A stretch of DNA of 64,000 bases from Rhodococcus maanshanensis NBRC 100610. GTDB lineage: Bacteria; Actinomycetota; Actinomycetes; Mycobacteriales; Mycobacteriaceae. Under the pieces are notes generated by a model that saw only the letters and a list, made by a program, of their open reading frames with translations, made no database searches and was not told where the DNA came from. The translations under genes were made by a program, and so were the position numbers. Positions 8,135 to 16,929 of the stretch are shown here, in pieces (the stretch's first letter is position 1; the number at the start of each line of letters is the position of its first letter). The DNA lies in NCBI RefSeq assembly GCF_001894865.1, contig NZ_BCXA01000011.1:35471-99470 (forward strand). The letters are read 5' to 3'.

Positions 8135-8156
8135 TGCGCCCGCATCGGCGGGCGCA
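8135..8156 (-). terminator. Hairpin between monooxygenase and tetR genes
   Basis: TGCGCCCGC-ATCG-GCGGGCGCA, a perfect 9-base stem, lies 57 bases after the monooxygenase stop and directly before the tetR start. It may end the monooxygenase message or act in the tetR leader. Confidence 0.5.
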
Positions 8157-8166
8157 TATCCGGATT

Positions 8167-8205
8167 CGGTTGGTTACCGATCCATGATCAGGATATTACC
8201 AACCG
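8167..8205. promoter_or_regulatory. Candidate TetR operator dyad
   Basis: CGGTTGGTTA (8167-8176) is mirrored by TTACCAACCG (8196-8205) with one mismatch, and the centre contains TGATCA. It sits upstream of the two tetR genes, so autoregulation is likely. The dyad is seen; the protein is inferred. Confidence 0.5.
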
Positions 8206-8212
8206 TCGGACC

Positions 8213-9760
8213 TCAGCCGGTGGTCTCGACGACTGCAGCGGCGGTCTCCGCGACGGTCCCGACCAACTCGAAATCGGACGGGTCGAGCCTGCGGGTGCGC
8301 AGCCAGTACTGCCAGGTGAACCCGGGCCAGATGGTGCGGTTGACGCCCTTGGCGTCGAGGTACCAGCTGACGCAGCCGCCGTTGGTCCACACGCCCTTCG
8401 ACAGCTTGGCCTGGATGTCCTCGTTGAACCGGTCCTGCACCTCCGGCCGCACCGCGATCGCCTCCGCGCCGCTGCGGTCGACGAGCGCCATCGCCGCCAG
8501 CACGTAGCGGATCTGCTGCTCGATCATGAACACCACCGAGTTGTGCCCGAGGGCGGTGTTGGGGCCGAGCAGGAAGAAGGCATTCGGGTAGCCGGCCACG
8601 GTGATCCCCAGGTGCGTCTGGATGCCGTGCTCGTTCCAGTGCGGCACCAGTTCCCGCCCGCCTACGCCCGCGAGGTTCACGCTGTCGAACCCGTCGGTCA
8701 CGTGGAAGCCGGTCGCGAAGATGATGGCGTCCGCCTCGCGAACCCGGCCGTCGCCTGCCACGATGCCAGACCCGGTGACCCGCTCGATGCCCTCGCTGAT
8801 GATCTCGACGTTGGGCTTGGCCAGCGCCGGGTAGTAGTCGCTTGACCCCAGGATTCGCTTGCACCCGATCCGGTAGTCGGGCGTGAGCTTCCGTTGCAGC
8901 GCCGGATCGGCGATGCTGCGCGCGATGTTCTTCTTCGCGATCCGCTCCAGCGGCCGCATCAGATTCGAGTGGCCGTTGAGTCCGATCGCCAACGCTTCCG
9001 ACACCCAGTAGATGCCGTCGCGGAATGCCCTCCGGACCGGCGGCACCAGGCCGAAGACCCGCCGCATCCGTGTGCCGATCGTGAGGTTCTTACGGGGCAC
9101 CACCCACGCCGGGGTGCGCTGGTAGAGCTGCAGGTCGGCCACCGCGTCGACGATCTCGGGCACGAACTGGACGGCGCTGGCGCCGGTGCCGATCACCGCC
9201 ACCCGCTTGCCTGCGAGGTCGTAGCCGTGGTCCCACCGGGCGGAGTGGAACGCGACACCGCCGAAGTCCGCCATCCCCGGCAGGTCGGGGACGTTCGGGA
9301 CGTGCAGCGCGCCGACGCCGGCGACGAGGTACTGCGCGACGTAGTCGTCGCCCTCCTCGGTCCGGACGTGCCAGCGGTTCTCCGTCTCGTCCCAGTACCC
9401 TCCGTCGACGGTGCGCCCGAAATGGGTCTTGGCCCGCAGCCCGTACTTGTCGGCGAGACCGCGGAGGTAGGCGAAGATCTCCTCCTGTCCGGACCACAGC
9501 TCGGACCAGCCGGGGTTCGGCTCGAAGGAGAACGAGTACATGTGCGACGGCACGTCGCAGGCGCAGCCGGGATAGGTGTTCTCCCGCCAGGTGCCGCCGA
9601 CCTCGTCGGCCTTCTCGAGGATGACGAAGTCCGAGCGGCCCGCCTTGAGCAGCTGGATCGCCATGCCCATCCCGGAGAAGCCCGCGCCGATGATGAGCAC
9701 CCGGGACCGGTGCGGCGTCCTGGCCGCACCGCCGCGTGTGTCCGCCGTCTGTGATGCCAT
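8213..9760 (-). CDS. Baeyer-Villiger type flavin monooxygenase
   Basis: 515 residues, the usual length of type I Baeyer-Villiger monooxygenases, which use FAD and NADPH to insert oxygen next to a ketone or oxidise heteroatoms. An FAD Rossmann motif (VLIIGAGFSGMGMA, from about residue 21), the family fingerprint FxGxxxHxxxWD (FGGVAFHSARWDHG) and the NADPH Rossmann motif (VAVIGTGASAVQF) appear in order, so all cofactor sites are intact. Substrate is not predictable. The gene heads a same-strand group with two tetR genes and runs divergent from the PPK2 gene. Confidence 0.88.
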   Translation of the reverse strand: MASQTADTRGGAARTPHRSRVLIIGAGFSGMGMAIQLLKAGRSDFVILEKADEVGGTWRENTYPGCACDVPSHMYSFSFEPNPGWSELWSGQEEIFAYLRGLADKYGLRAKTHFGRTVDGGYWDETENRWHVRTEEGDDYVAQYLVAGVGALHVPNVPDLPGMADFGGVAFHSARWDHGYDLAGKRVAVIGTGASAVQFVPEIVDAVADLQLYQRTPAWVVPRKNLTIGTRMRRVFGLVPPVRRAFRDGIYWVSEALAIGLNGHSNLMRPLERIAKKNIARSIADPALQRKLTPDYRIGCKRILGSSDYYPALAKPNVEIISEGIERVTGSGIVAGDGRVREADAIIFATGFHVTDGFDSVNLAGVGGRELVPHWNEHGIQTHLGITVAGYPNAFFLLGPNTALGHNSVVFMIEQQIRYVLAAMALVDRSGAEAIAVRPEVQDRFNEDIQAKLSKGVWTNGGCVSWYLDAKGVNRTIWPGFTWQYWLRTRRLDPSDFELVGTVAETAAAVVETTG

Positions 9761-9872
9761 GTCCGACCTCGACTATCCGGTACCTACCGTCAGACTAACC
9801 CGGCGTGACGGCGCCCACTATTGCGTCGCCGGGCCGAAACGCCGCAGGCAGAGCGGCCCGATCCCGCCGCGC

Positions 9873-9888
9873 CGTGACTACAGTCACG
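9873..9888. promoter_or_regulatory. Inverted repeat over the -10 box of the PPK2 gene
   Basis: CGTGACT-AC-AGTCACG, with 7-base arms, covers the TACAGT -10 box (9879-9884), which ends 6 bases before the ATG at 9891. The message should be leaderless, and a protein on this dyad would block transcription. Confidence 0.5.
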
Positions 9889-9890
9889 AC

Positions 9891-10760
9891 ATGGCCAAGC
9901 TTCCGAAGAATCCAGTCGAAAACTGGGAGATCCCCGCGGTCGAGGCGCTGCGGGCGACGCCGGACACCCGAGTTGCCGACATCCAGACCAAGGGCACCCC
10001 GGGCTTCGTCGGCGACAAGGCGCTCGGCGAGCGATTGCTCGAGGAACGCGGCGCCCGACTGTCCGCCCTCCAGGAGCTGCTGTACGCCAACGGAAGGTCC
10101 GGCGACACCCGCTCGGTGCTGCTGGTGCTGCAGGGCATGGACACCGCGGGCAAGGGCGGAATGCTCCGGCACGTGATCGGCCACGTGGACCCGCAGGGTG
10201 TCGACCACGCCTCCTTCGGCGTCCCGACCGCCGAGGAGAAGCGTCACGACTACCTGTGGCGTATCCGCAAGGCCCTGCCGAGGAAGGGACAGCTCGGCGT
10301 CTTCGACCGGTCCCACTACGAGGACGTGCTGGTGGTGCGGGTGCACAACCTGGTGCCACCGGATGTGTGGGAGCCGCGCTACGAGGAGATCAACACGTTC
10401 GAGCGGGAACTGGTCGAATCCGGTACGACGATCGTCAAGGTGGCGATGTTCGTGTCGCTGGACGAGCAGAAGGCCCGCCTGGCGGAACGGCTCGAGCGGC
10501 CCGACAAGTACTGGAAGTTCAACCCGGGTGACATCACCGAGCGCGGCTTCTGGCCGGAGTATCAGAAGGCGTACCAGGCCATGCTCGACCGGACCTCCAC
10601 CGAGCACGCGCCCTGGCACGTGGTGCCCTGCGACCGCAAGTGGTACAGCAGGCTGGCCGTCACCGAACTGCTCATCGACGCACTGGAGAATCTCGACCTC
10701 GACTGGCCACCGGCCGATTTCGACATCGAGGTGGAGAAGGCCCGGCTCGCCGAGTCCTAG
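9891..10760 (+). CDS. ppk2: Polyphosphate kinase 2 family protein (class III-like)
   Basis: 289 residues. PPK2 enzymes move phosphate between polyphosphate and nucleotides in the cytosol. Walker A is VLQGMDTAGKGG, Walker B region is GVFDRSHYEDVLV, and the lid region (ERLERPDKYWKFNPGD) follows. The sequence is closer to the AMP/ADP-phosphorylating type (PTAEEKRHDYLWRIRKALP) than the second PPK2 of this window at 54867. The ATG at 9891 is chosen because the -10 box ends 6 bases before it; longer in-frame starts run into the divergent monooxygenase gene. The substrate class is inferred from motifs only. Confidence 0.85.
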   Translation: MAKLPKNPVENWEIPAVEALRATPDTRVADIQTKGTPGFVGDKALGERLLEERGARLSALQELLYANGRSGDTRSVLLVLQGMDTAGKGGMLRHVIGHVDPQGVDHASFGVPTAEEKRHDYLWRIRKALPRKGQLGVFDRSHYEDVLVVRVHNLVPPDVWEPRYEEINTFERELVESGTTIVKVAMFVSLDEQKARLAERLERPDKYWKFNPGDITERGFWPEYQKAYQAMLDRTSTEHAPWHVVPCDRKWYSRLAVTELLIDALENLDLDWPPADFDIEVEKARLAES

Positions 10761-10773
10761 GGGCTCGCGAGTT

Positions 10774-10995
10774 CTAAGGGAAGTGCGGCGTGTCCCGGCC
10801 CAGCTTGTGATCGTGATGAATGGTGCCGCCGACCACGACGACGGCCGTCGTGATCACCAGCACCAGTGCTGACCCCGCGACGATGGCCCAGCCTGGGTGC
10901 CCGGACCCAGCCGCCACCAGGAACATCCCCAGGGTGAGCGCGGTGAGCAGGACGCCGCCGAAGCCGACCCACCCGGCGAAAATGTTCAGACTCAT
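10774..10995 (-). CDS. Small two-helix membrane protein, tail DTPHFP
   Basis: 73 residues with two membrane segments (about 8-30 and 35-58) and a short His-rich end (IHHDHKLGRDTPHFP). A GAGAGGAG site precedes the ATG. It is a paralogue of the protein encoded just upstream at 11033-11371: both contain the second helix core GWAIVA and end H-x-x-TP-x-FP. Function is unknown; the layout suggests a duplicated small membrane protein, possibly associated with a larger complex encoded elsewhere. Confidence 0.7.
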   Translation of the reverse strand: MSLNIFAGWVGFGGVLLTALTLGMFLVAAGSGHPGWAIVAGSALVLVITTAVVVVGGTIHHDHKLGRDTPHFP

Positions 10996-11032
10996 CGCTG
11001 ACTCCTCTCGACCGGTGGCGTCCCCTTTGTCG

Positions 11033-11371
11033 TCATCGCACGGGCCAGCGGTCGCCGCCTGGCAGCGGGAACCGAGGGGTGTGCTGGTGCACTCGTCGAT
11101 CGTGGACCACGGCGCTGCTGACGATGCTCGAACCGATCAGCACACAGCCCACGCAGACCAGGGCCGCAACGATCGCCCAGCCGGTGAAGCCCGATGCCGC
11201 CGCTACCACGCTCAGCGCGAACGTGAGGAGGGCGACGAGTCCGAGGGCGTAGCCGATCCACTCGGAGAACAGGCTCAGTTTCTCGGGGAATCGACGCACC
11301 CGCCCCGGGAACTGTCGCATCTGATCAGAGAACATATTCAGCCTCATGTCGGCGAACAGATTCTGGAACAT
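11033..11371 (-). CDS. Small membrane protein, paralogue with HTPRFP motif
   Basis: 112 residues from the ATG at 11371, which has a very strong GAGGAGGAG site. An amphipathic N-terminus with aromatic residues (MFQNLFADMRLNMF) is followed by two membrane segments (about 41-62 and 64-88) and a His-containing tail with HTPRFP. It shares GWAIVA and TP-x-FP with the next gene downstream, 37 bases away, so the two probably form an operon. No known function recognised. Confidence 0.7.
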   Translation of the reverse strand: MFQNLFADMRLNMFSDQMRQFPGRVRRFPEKLSLFSEWIGYALGLVALLTFALSVVAAASGFTGWAIVAALVCVGCVLIGSSIVSSAVVHDRRVHQHTPRFPLPGGDRWPVR

Positions 11372-11445
11372 GCTCACTCCTCCTCGACTCGAGGATCGAC
11401 CTTTGTGTTCGACGCTACGCCCGGTGCTCGAGCCTCGACAAGGCG

Positions 11446-12012
11446 TCAGAAGGGCTCGACCGGTTGCGGCATCTGGGTGAACTTGCCGACGATCGCAGCG
11501 CAGAACCAGTGCAGGTCCGCCGGTCCGCGACTGGTGACCAGGTTCCGATCCACCACGACCTTCTCGTTCACGTGGCTCCCGCCCGCGTTGATGATGTCGG
11601 TGCGCAGGCTCGGCCAGCTGGTCAGGGTCCGACCGCCGACCACGTCCGCATCGAGCAAAATCCACGGACCGTGTCCGATCGCGCCGACCGGCTTGCCCAC
11701 GTGCACGAAGTGCCGGACGAACGCGACCGCGTGGTCATCGACCCGGAGCCGGTCCGGGTTCATCGTGCCGCCGGGCAGGATCAGGCCGTCGAAATCGTCG
11801 ACGCTCGCGCGCGAGACCACCAGATCGACCGGAAACCGGTCGGCGGGCTGCACGTCTCCTCGGAACGCCTGGATCTCCCCCGGCTCGAGGGAGATCAGCG
11901 TCACCGCGGCGCCCGCCTCCTCGACCGCGCGCCGCGGCTCGATCAGCTCGTCCTGTTCGACCCCGTCTGTTGCCAGGATCGCCACCCGGTGACCCTCGAG
12001 TTGCCTAGACAT
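11446..12012 (-). CDS. DJ-1/PfpI family protein lacking the nucleophile cysteine
   Basis: 188 residues of the DJ-1/PfpI superfamily (proteases, chaperones, glyoxalase-like enzymes). The fold motifs are present: VAILATDGVEQDEL at the start, FDGLILPGGTMNPD around residue 80, and the elbow GAIGHGPWILL. Family members normally read AICHGPW there. Here the codon is GGA, so residue 113 is Gly instead of Cys, while His114 is kept. The usual cysteine chemistry should be lost, and the protein may be a sensor or structural form. ATG at 12012 is the first plausible start. A neighbouring function is not evident. Confidence 0.8.
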   Translation of the reverse strand: MSRQLEGHRVAILATDGVEQDELIEPRRAVEEAGAAVTLISLEPGEIQAFRGDVQPADRFPVDLVVSRASVDDFDGLILPGGTMNPDRLRVDDHAVAFVRHFVHVGKPVGAIGHGPWILLDADVVGGRTLTSWPSLRTDIINAGGSHVNEKVVVDRNLVTSRGPADLHWFCAAIVGKFTQMPQPVEPF

Positions 12013-12142
12013 GGCCCCGACTCCTTCTGCGCTCGCCTGCCGCGCCCGGATCTCCCCGGGCACCCGCCACCGCAGCGAACGCACCCGGGCATGCACCGAG
12101 TATGGCGCTCGATCGGGACGACGACCAGGGGTGGTCCCGGCG

Positions 12143-13201
12143 TCAGCTCACCAGCAGGACACCCACCAGCGCGATCGACGCCACCCAGACGGTCGACACG
12201 CTCGCCAGCACGAAGGGACGAGGGCCGACCTCGCGGATGACCGCCAGGCGCACCCCGGCACCGAGGGCGAACATCGCGGCGGTGAGCAGCGCCGTCTGTG
12301 CCAGCCCGGCAACGGCCAGGACGGAACCGGGCAACAGTCCGGTCGACCGAAGGCCCACACAGGCGATGAAGGCCAGCACGAACAGCGGCACCAGTGGCGG
12401 ACGCTGCGCCGAGTCGGCGGCACCGGCAGGCCTGCGCCTGCTGCGCACGCTCAGGTAGGCCATCACCGGGGCGAGCATCAGCACCCGGGCGAGCTTGACG
12501 ACGGTTGCGACGGCCAGCGCGGCGCCTCCGATCGCCCCTCCGGCGGCGACCACCTGCGCGACCTCGTGGATGGCGCCGCCCGCCCACATCCCCGCGGCCC
12601 GGTCGCTGAGCCCCATCACGCCCGACAGCAGCGGGATCGCCGGGATCATCAGGGTGCCGAAGATGACCACGAGGGCGACCGCGGTGAGCAGTTCCTCCTC
12701 GCGGGCGTCGACGACCCCGTCCGCGGCCGCGACCGCCGCCGCGCCGCAGATCGAGAATCCGCAGGCGATCAGCACCCGCTGGGTCCACGACAGTCCGAGC
12801 AGCTTGCCCGCGTACATCGTCCCGGCCATGCCGAGGCACACGATCGCGACGACAACCGCGATGACGCCCCAGCCGAGCCCGAGGATGTCACTGAACATGA
12901 GCTGCAGCCCGAGCAGCGCGATACCGACCCGGAGCAGGCGCTTGGACGAGAAGGCCAACCCAGGGCGAAACCTCGGCGCGATCGTGAACAGGTTCGCCAC
13001 CAGCGCCCCAGCCACGATCGCGATCAGCATCGGGCTCACCGTCGGCACCAGCCGCCCGACCCCCATCGCGACCAGCGTGCCGACGACACTGAGCGCGATG
13101 CCGGGAAGGACCTCGGTCAGCTCGTTGCCCGGCCGCACGGGCGGCATCTCCGCTGCTGCCCGGTCGCGAACGAGATTCGACCCGCTCAGTTCTCTGCTCA
13201 T
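12143..13201 (-). CDS. YeiH-type putative sulfate exporter family protein
   Basis: 352 residues with about ten predicted membrane helices. It matches the YeiH/YadS family (putative sulfate exporter), including the conserved stretch LLRVGIALLGLQL, the central FSICGAAAVAAA and AGGAIHEVAQVVAAG. It is divergently transcribed from a LysR gene, the same arrangement as yeiE-yeiH in enterobacteria, which supports the assignment. The transported substrate is not established for this subfamily. Control by the LysR protein through the ATATCG palindrome between them is likely. Confidence 0.85.
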   Translation of the reverse strand: MSRELSGSNLVRDRAAAEMPPVRPGNELTEVLPGIALSVVGTLVAMGVGRLVPTVSPMLIAIVAGALVANLFTIAPRFRPGLAFSSKRLLRVGIALLGLQLMFSDILGLGWGVIAVVVAIVCLGMAGTMYAGKLLGLSWTQRVLIACGFSICGAAAVAAADGVVDAREEELLTAVALVVIFGTLMIPAIPLLSGVMGLSDRAAGMWAGGAIHEVAQVVAAGGAIGGAALAVATVVKLARVLMLAPVMAYLSVRSRRRPAGAADSAQRPPLVPLFVLAFIACVGLRSTGLLPGSVLAVAGLAQTALLTAAMFALGAGVRLAVIREVGPRPFVLASVSTVWVASIALVGVLLVS

Positions 13202-13258
13202 GCATCGACTGTCCGTTACCCGAGCTAAGTACGGTAGCCGTCAATCCGCCAACACCTC

Positions 13259-13273
13259 ATATCGATGCGATAT
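13259..13273. promoter_or_regulatory. LysR-type operator in divergent region
   Basis: ATATCG-ATG-CGATAT is a perfect dyad containing the LysR T-N11-A pattern. It sits between the exporter and the lysR gene, 30 bases before the lysR ATG. A second small dyad GCAATTGC follows at 13275-13282, and a TACCAT -10 box at 13291-13296. Confidence 0.6.
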
Positions 13274-13302
13274 GGCAATTGCAATGGGCATACCATGCGC
13301 GT

Positions 13303-14214
13303 ATGACCCGACGTTGGCCCGAGATGGGCGTCCTCGAACTGCTCGTCGGTGTCGACGACCACGGGAGCCTCAGCGCCGCCAGCCGGATCGCCGGTATCGC
13401 GCAGCCGAACGCCAGCCGTTCCATGAAGCAACTCGAGCGACAGTTCGGAATGCCCCTGCTGCAGCGCAAGCCGACCGGTTCGACGCTGACGCCCCAGGGG
13501 ACGGTCATCGCGCACTGGGCACGCCAGGTCCTCGCGGACGCAAGCCAAATGCTCGACGTGGCCGAGGGGATGCGCGCCGAGCGCTCGGCGGAGCTGACCA
13601 TCGGCGCCAGCATGACCGTTGCCGAGCACCTGATGCCGGGCTGGCTGGGCCGGTTTCGGGGCTTGAATCCCGATGTGACGATCCATCTGCAGGTCCGGAA
13701 CTCGGCCCAGGTGTTCGACTGTGTCACCGATGGCACCTGCGACGTCGGGTTCGTCGAATCCCCCTCGGTCCCGTCCTCGCTGCACAGCATCACCGTCGCG
13801 CGCGATCAGCTGGTCGTGGTCGTCCCCCCCGACCATCCATGGACCCGCAGGCGTCGGCCGCTGACCATCGCCGAGCTCGCCGCCACCTCGCTCCTGGTCC
13901 GCGAGCCCGGCTCGGGCACGAGAACCACGCTCGACCTGGCCCTGCAGGAGTACGAGCGCGCGTCGCCGATCCTCGAACTGGGCAGTGCCGCCGCCATCCG
14001 GACGAGCGTGCTCGGCGGGGTTGGTCCCGCCGTCCTCAGCACGCTCGCGGTCGAGGAGCAGGTGAGATCCGGTGAGCTGCGAGTGATCCACGTCGACGGC
14101 CTCGAACTCGGCCGTACCCTCCGGGCCGTGTGGCGCCCTCCCCGTCAACTCGACGGGCCCGCAGGCGATCTCGTGCGACTGGTGCGGCGGACCGCGCAGC
14201 AGCGAACCGACTGA
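13303..14214 (+). CDS. LysR family regulator divergent from the exporter
   Basis: 303 residues. The winged helix-turn-helix occupies about residues 5-62 (LELLVGVDDHGSLSAASRIAGIAQPNASRSMKQLE split over helix 2 and 3), then the co-inducer domain. The ATG at 13303 lies 6 bases after a TACCAT -10 box, so the transcript is likely leaderless; an upstream in-frame ATG at 13279 would precede the promoter. Its divergent position next to a YeiH homologue matches YeiE-type regulators, so it probably controls that exporter and itself. Confidence 0.88.
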   Translation: MTRRWPEMGVLELLVGVDDHGSLSAASRIAGIAQPNASRSMKQLERQFGMPLLQRKPTGSTLTPQGTVIAHWARQVLADASQMLDVAEGMRAERSAELTIGASMTVAEHLMPGWLGRFRGLNPDVTIHLQVRNSAQVFDCVTDGTCDVGFVESPSVPSSLHSITVARDQLVVVVPPDHPWTRRRRPLTIAELAATSLLVREPGSGTRTTLDLALQEYERASPILELGSAAAIRTSVLGGVGPAVLSTLAVEEQVRSGELRVIHVDGLELGRTLRAVWRPPRQLDGPAGDLVRLVRRTAQQRTD

Positions 14215-14348
14215 GTCTCCCACTGAGCGCCACCCACCCCAGGGGTCGAGGTGTTCCCCCTCGGGTGCAGGAAGGTCACCCCAAGGGTCCTGGTCCGGTT
14301 CGGATTCGCGGACGAGTGTGGGGGTGTCCGGTATTCGGGAGTATCACC

Positions 14349-15698
14349 ATGAATCGCCACACAAACGCCGTCGTCATCGGCGGCAGCATCGCCGGCCTGC
14401 TCGCGTCCCGCGTCCTGGCGGACCACTTCGACACGGTCACGATCTTCGAGAAGGATCGCCTGGTCGACAACGCCGAGCCGCGTATCGGGGTCCCCCAGGG
14501 CCGCCACGTCCACAGCATCTGGAAACGGGGCCTGACCCTGATGGAGGAGTCCTTCCCCGGCCTCACCTCCGAACTGGTCGAGGGCGGATCGGCCGAGGTC
14601 GAGATGACGAAGGACTTCGCCTGGTACCACCGCGGCGTGTGGAAGCTGCGGGTACCGAGCGGCATCCGCATCACCTGTCAGACGCGACCGTTCCTCGAAT
14701 GGCACATCCGCAGGCGGGTTCGCCAGATCTCCAACGTCAGTCTCGTCGATCGGTGCACCGTCAAACGATTCGCCGCCGATACCGGACGGGTCACAGGGGT
14801 GGTGATCCAGTCGCACCGGGCCGGCGCCGCCGAGGAGACTGTCGCCGCCGACCTGGTGGTCGACGCGAGCGGTCGCGGTTCCCGGACGCCGCACTGGCTC
14901 GAGGAAATGGGGTACGAACGACCGGCGATGTCGGTCATCGACGTCGATGTCGGCTATGCGACGCGGTTCTACGCCCGACCGCCGCTCGAGGAGCACCCGT
15001 GGAATGCACTGATCATCGCGCCGACGCCCCCACACGGAACCCGCTTGGGCGTCGTGTTCCCCGTGGAAGGTCAGCGATGGATCGTCATGCTCGGAGGCTG
15101 GAACGGGGACCACCCGCCGCGCGACGATGACGGACTTCTCGAGTTCGCGCGCAGCCTCGAAGCACCCGACATCTACACGTTCATGCGTGACGCGGAGCCC
15201 TTGACGCCGAGCGTTGGGTACAGGTTTCGCGCCAACACCCGGCGGTATTACGAACGGATGCACCGCTTCCCGGGAGGTCTGATCGTGCTCGGCGACAGCC
15301 TGTGCAGCTTCAACCCGATCTACGGCCAGGGAATGACGACCAGCGCCCTTGACGCGATGACGTTGCGAGAATGCCTCGAACGGGGAGCCCACAAGGGTGA
15401 CAGCCTCGATGCAATCGCCAACCGCTTCCGGAAGAAGGTGCCGCGCAGGCTCGAAGCGCCGTGGCGGATGGCCGCCGGGGAGGACATGAACTGGCCTGGG
15501 ACACACGGCGATGCGCCGTTCGGCACCCCCTTGATGAACTGGTACTTCGGCAGGGTCCATGCCCTCGCTGCGCGCGATCCGCAGGTGCTGGTCCGATTCG
15601 TGCGTGTGGCCAACATGATCGATTCGCCGGTCCGGATTTTCCACCCGAGGGTCCTGGCGCCGGTCCTCACCCGTTCAGCGCGGGTCGGTCGCGCCTGA
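14349..15698 (+). CDS. FAD-dependent oxidoreductase (geranylgeranyl reductase/UbiH-like)
   Basis: 449 residues from the ATG at 14349 (GGGAG site 8 bases ahead). The FAD-binding start AVVIGGSIAGLLASRVL and the acidic residue in VTIFEKDRL are intact, the middle has LVVDASGRGSRTPHWL, and a DG-like motif follows as GGLIVLGDSLCSFNPIYGQGM. This is the p-hydroxybenzoate hydroxylase fold, used by hydroxylases, epoxidases and isoprenoid reductases. No partner gene is nearby, so the substrate is open. The closest described types by pattern are unassigned actinobacterial FAD oxidoreductases. Confidence 0.82.
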   Translation: MNRHTNAVVIGGSIAGLLASRVLADHFDTVTIFEKDRLVDNAEPRIGVPQGRHVHSIWKRGLTLMEESFPGLTSELVEGGSAEVEMTKDFAWYHRGVWKLRVPSGIRITCQTRPFLEWHIRRRVRQISNVSLVDRCTVKRFAADTGRVTGVVIQSHRAGAAEETVAADLVVDASGRGSRTPHWLEEMGYERPAMSVIDVDVGYATRFYARPPLEEHPWNALIIAPTPPHGTRLGVVFPVEGQRWIVMLGGWNGDHPPRDDDGLLEFARSLEAPDIYTFMRDAEPLTPSVGYRFRANTRRYYERMHRFPGGLIVLGDSLCSFNPIYGQGMTTSALDAMTLRECLERGAHKGDSLDAIANRFRKKVPRRLEAPWRMAAGEDMNWPGTHGDAPFGTPLMNWYFGRVHALAARDPQVLVRFVRVANMIDSPVRIFHPRVLAPVLTRSARVGRA

Positions 15699-15726
15699 CC
15701 GGTCTGACGCTCCCGACGGTGCCCGG

Positions 15727-16767
15727 TCAGAAGGTCCCGGCGTCGATCACGAAGCGGTAGCGCACATCGCTGCGCACCACCCGGTCGTAGGCCTCGTTGA
15801 TCCGGTCCGCGGAGATCACCTCGATCTCCGCGCCGATCCCGCGCTCGGCGCAGAAGTTCAGCATCTCCTGCGTCTCGGCGATCCCGCCGACCATCGATCC
15901 GGCCAGGCTGCGCCGGTTCGCCGCGAGCGAGAATCCGCTGACCCGGATCGGCTTCTCGGGCAGACCGAGCTCCACCAGCGCCCCGTTGACGGCGAGCGTC
16001 GACATGTACAGGTCCATGTCGAGGTTCACCGAGACGGTGTTGAGGATCAGGTCGAACCGCGACCTCAGCGCCTTGAAGGTCGCCGGGTCGCTCGTCGCGT
16101 GGTAGTGGTGGGCACCGAAGCGCAGGCCGTCGTCCTGCTTGCTCAGCGTCTGGCTCAACACGGTCACCTCCGCGCCGAGTGCGGCGGCGATCTTCACCCC
16201 GACGTGTCCGAGCCCGCCCATGCCGATGATCGCGACCTGCTTGCCCGGGCCCGCACCCCAGTGCCGCAGCGGCGAGTACAGCGTGATGCCGGCGCAGAGC
16301 AGTGGCGCGGCGACGTCGAGTGCGAGACCGTCCGGGATGCTGAGCACGAACCCCTCGGTGACCACGATGTGGGTGGAGTACCCGCCCATCGTGTACTCAC
16401 CGTCACCGATACGCGAGTTGTAGGTCTGCACAACGCGTTTGGTGCAGTACTGCTCGTCCCCGGACGCGCAGGCACCGCATGCGCCGCAGGAGTCGACAAA
16501 GCAGCCGACACCGACGCGGTCCCCGACCCGATGCCGGGTGACCTCGGAGCCAACGGCCGTGACGACGCCAGCGATCTCATGGCCCGGCACCACCGGATAG
16601 TGGGTGCCGCCCCACTCGTTGCGCGCGGTGTGGATGTCGGAGTGGCAGATGCCCGAGTACTTGATCTCGATGAGCACATCGAGCGGGCCGAGATCCCTGC
16701 GCTCGATGCCGACCTTCTCGAGCGGTCCGTCGGCACTGGTCGCGGCGTAGGCGGAAACGGTGAGCAT
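15727..16767 (-). CDS. Zinc-dependent NAD(P) alcohol dehydrogenase (YahK/cinnamyl type)
   Basis: 346 residues from the ATG at 16767. The catalytic zinc motif GHEIAGVV, the first zinc ligand in [15 protein letters not shown], and four structural zinc cysteines ([15 protein letters not shown]) are present. The nucleotide-binding motif is [11 protein letters not shown]. This set matches the NADPH-preferring aldehyde reductases of the YahK/AdhC group. It probably reduces aldehydes in the cytosol. It is convergent with the FAD oxidoreductase and divergent from the glycosidase at 16930; a functional link is not evident. Confidence 0.88.
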   Translation of the reverse strand: MLTVSAYAATSADGPLEKVGIERRDLGPLDVLIEIKYSGICHSDIHTARNEWGGTHYPVVPGHEIAGVVTAVGSEVTRHRVGDRVGVGCFVDSCGACGACASGDEQYCTKRVVQTYNSRIGDGEYTMGGYSTHIVVTEGFVLSIPDGLALDVAAPLLCAGITLYSPLRHWGAGPGKQVAIIGMGGLGHVGVKIAAALGAEVTVLSQTLSKQDDGLRFGAHHYHATSDPATFKALRSRFDLILNTVSVNLDMDLYMSTLAVNGALVELGLPEKPIRVSGFSLAANRRSLAGSMVGGIAETQEMLNFCAERGIGAEIEVISADRINEAYDRVVRSDVRYRFVIDAGTF

Positions 16768-16873
16768 GCCTACCTGTCTACAGGTCCATTGGCAGATCCC
16801 GAGCCACGCAACGCCGGACGAAGGTGCCGGACCGAGTTTTCCAAAAGCCATTGTGCGACTCCGGACGCCTCCC

Positions 16874-16902
16874 TACCATCTCCGCGATCTGGACAAACGT
16901 CC
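16874..16902 (+). promoter_or_regulatory. Promoter and dyad before glycosidase copy 2
   Basis: CTCCCTACCAT carries a TACCAT -10 box (16874-16879), followed 11 bases later by GGAC-AAAC-GTCC. The same layout, CTCCCTACGAT then GGAC..GTCC, stands before the next paralogue, so the two share promoter architecture. Confidence 0.45.
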
Positions 16903-16929
16903 TGGTTCGACGTTCCCTGGAGGAAACAG

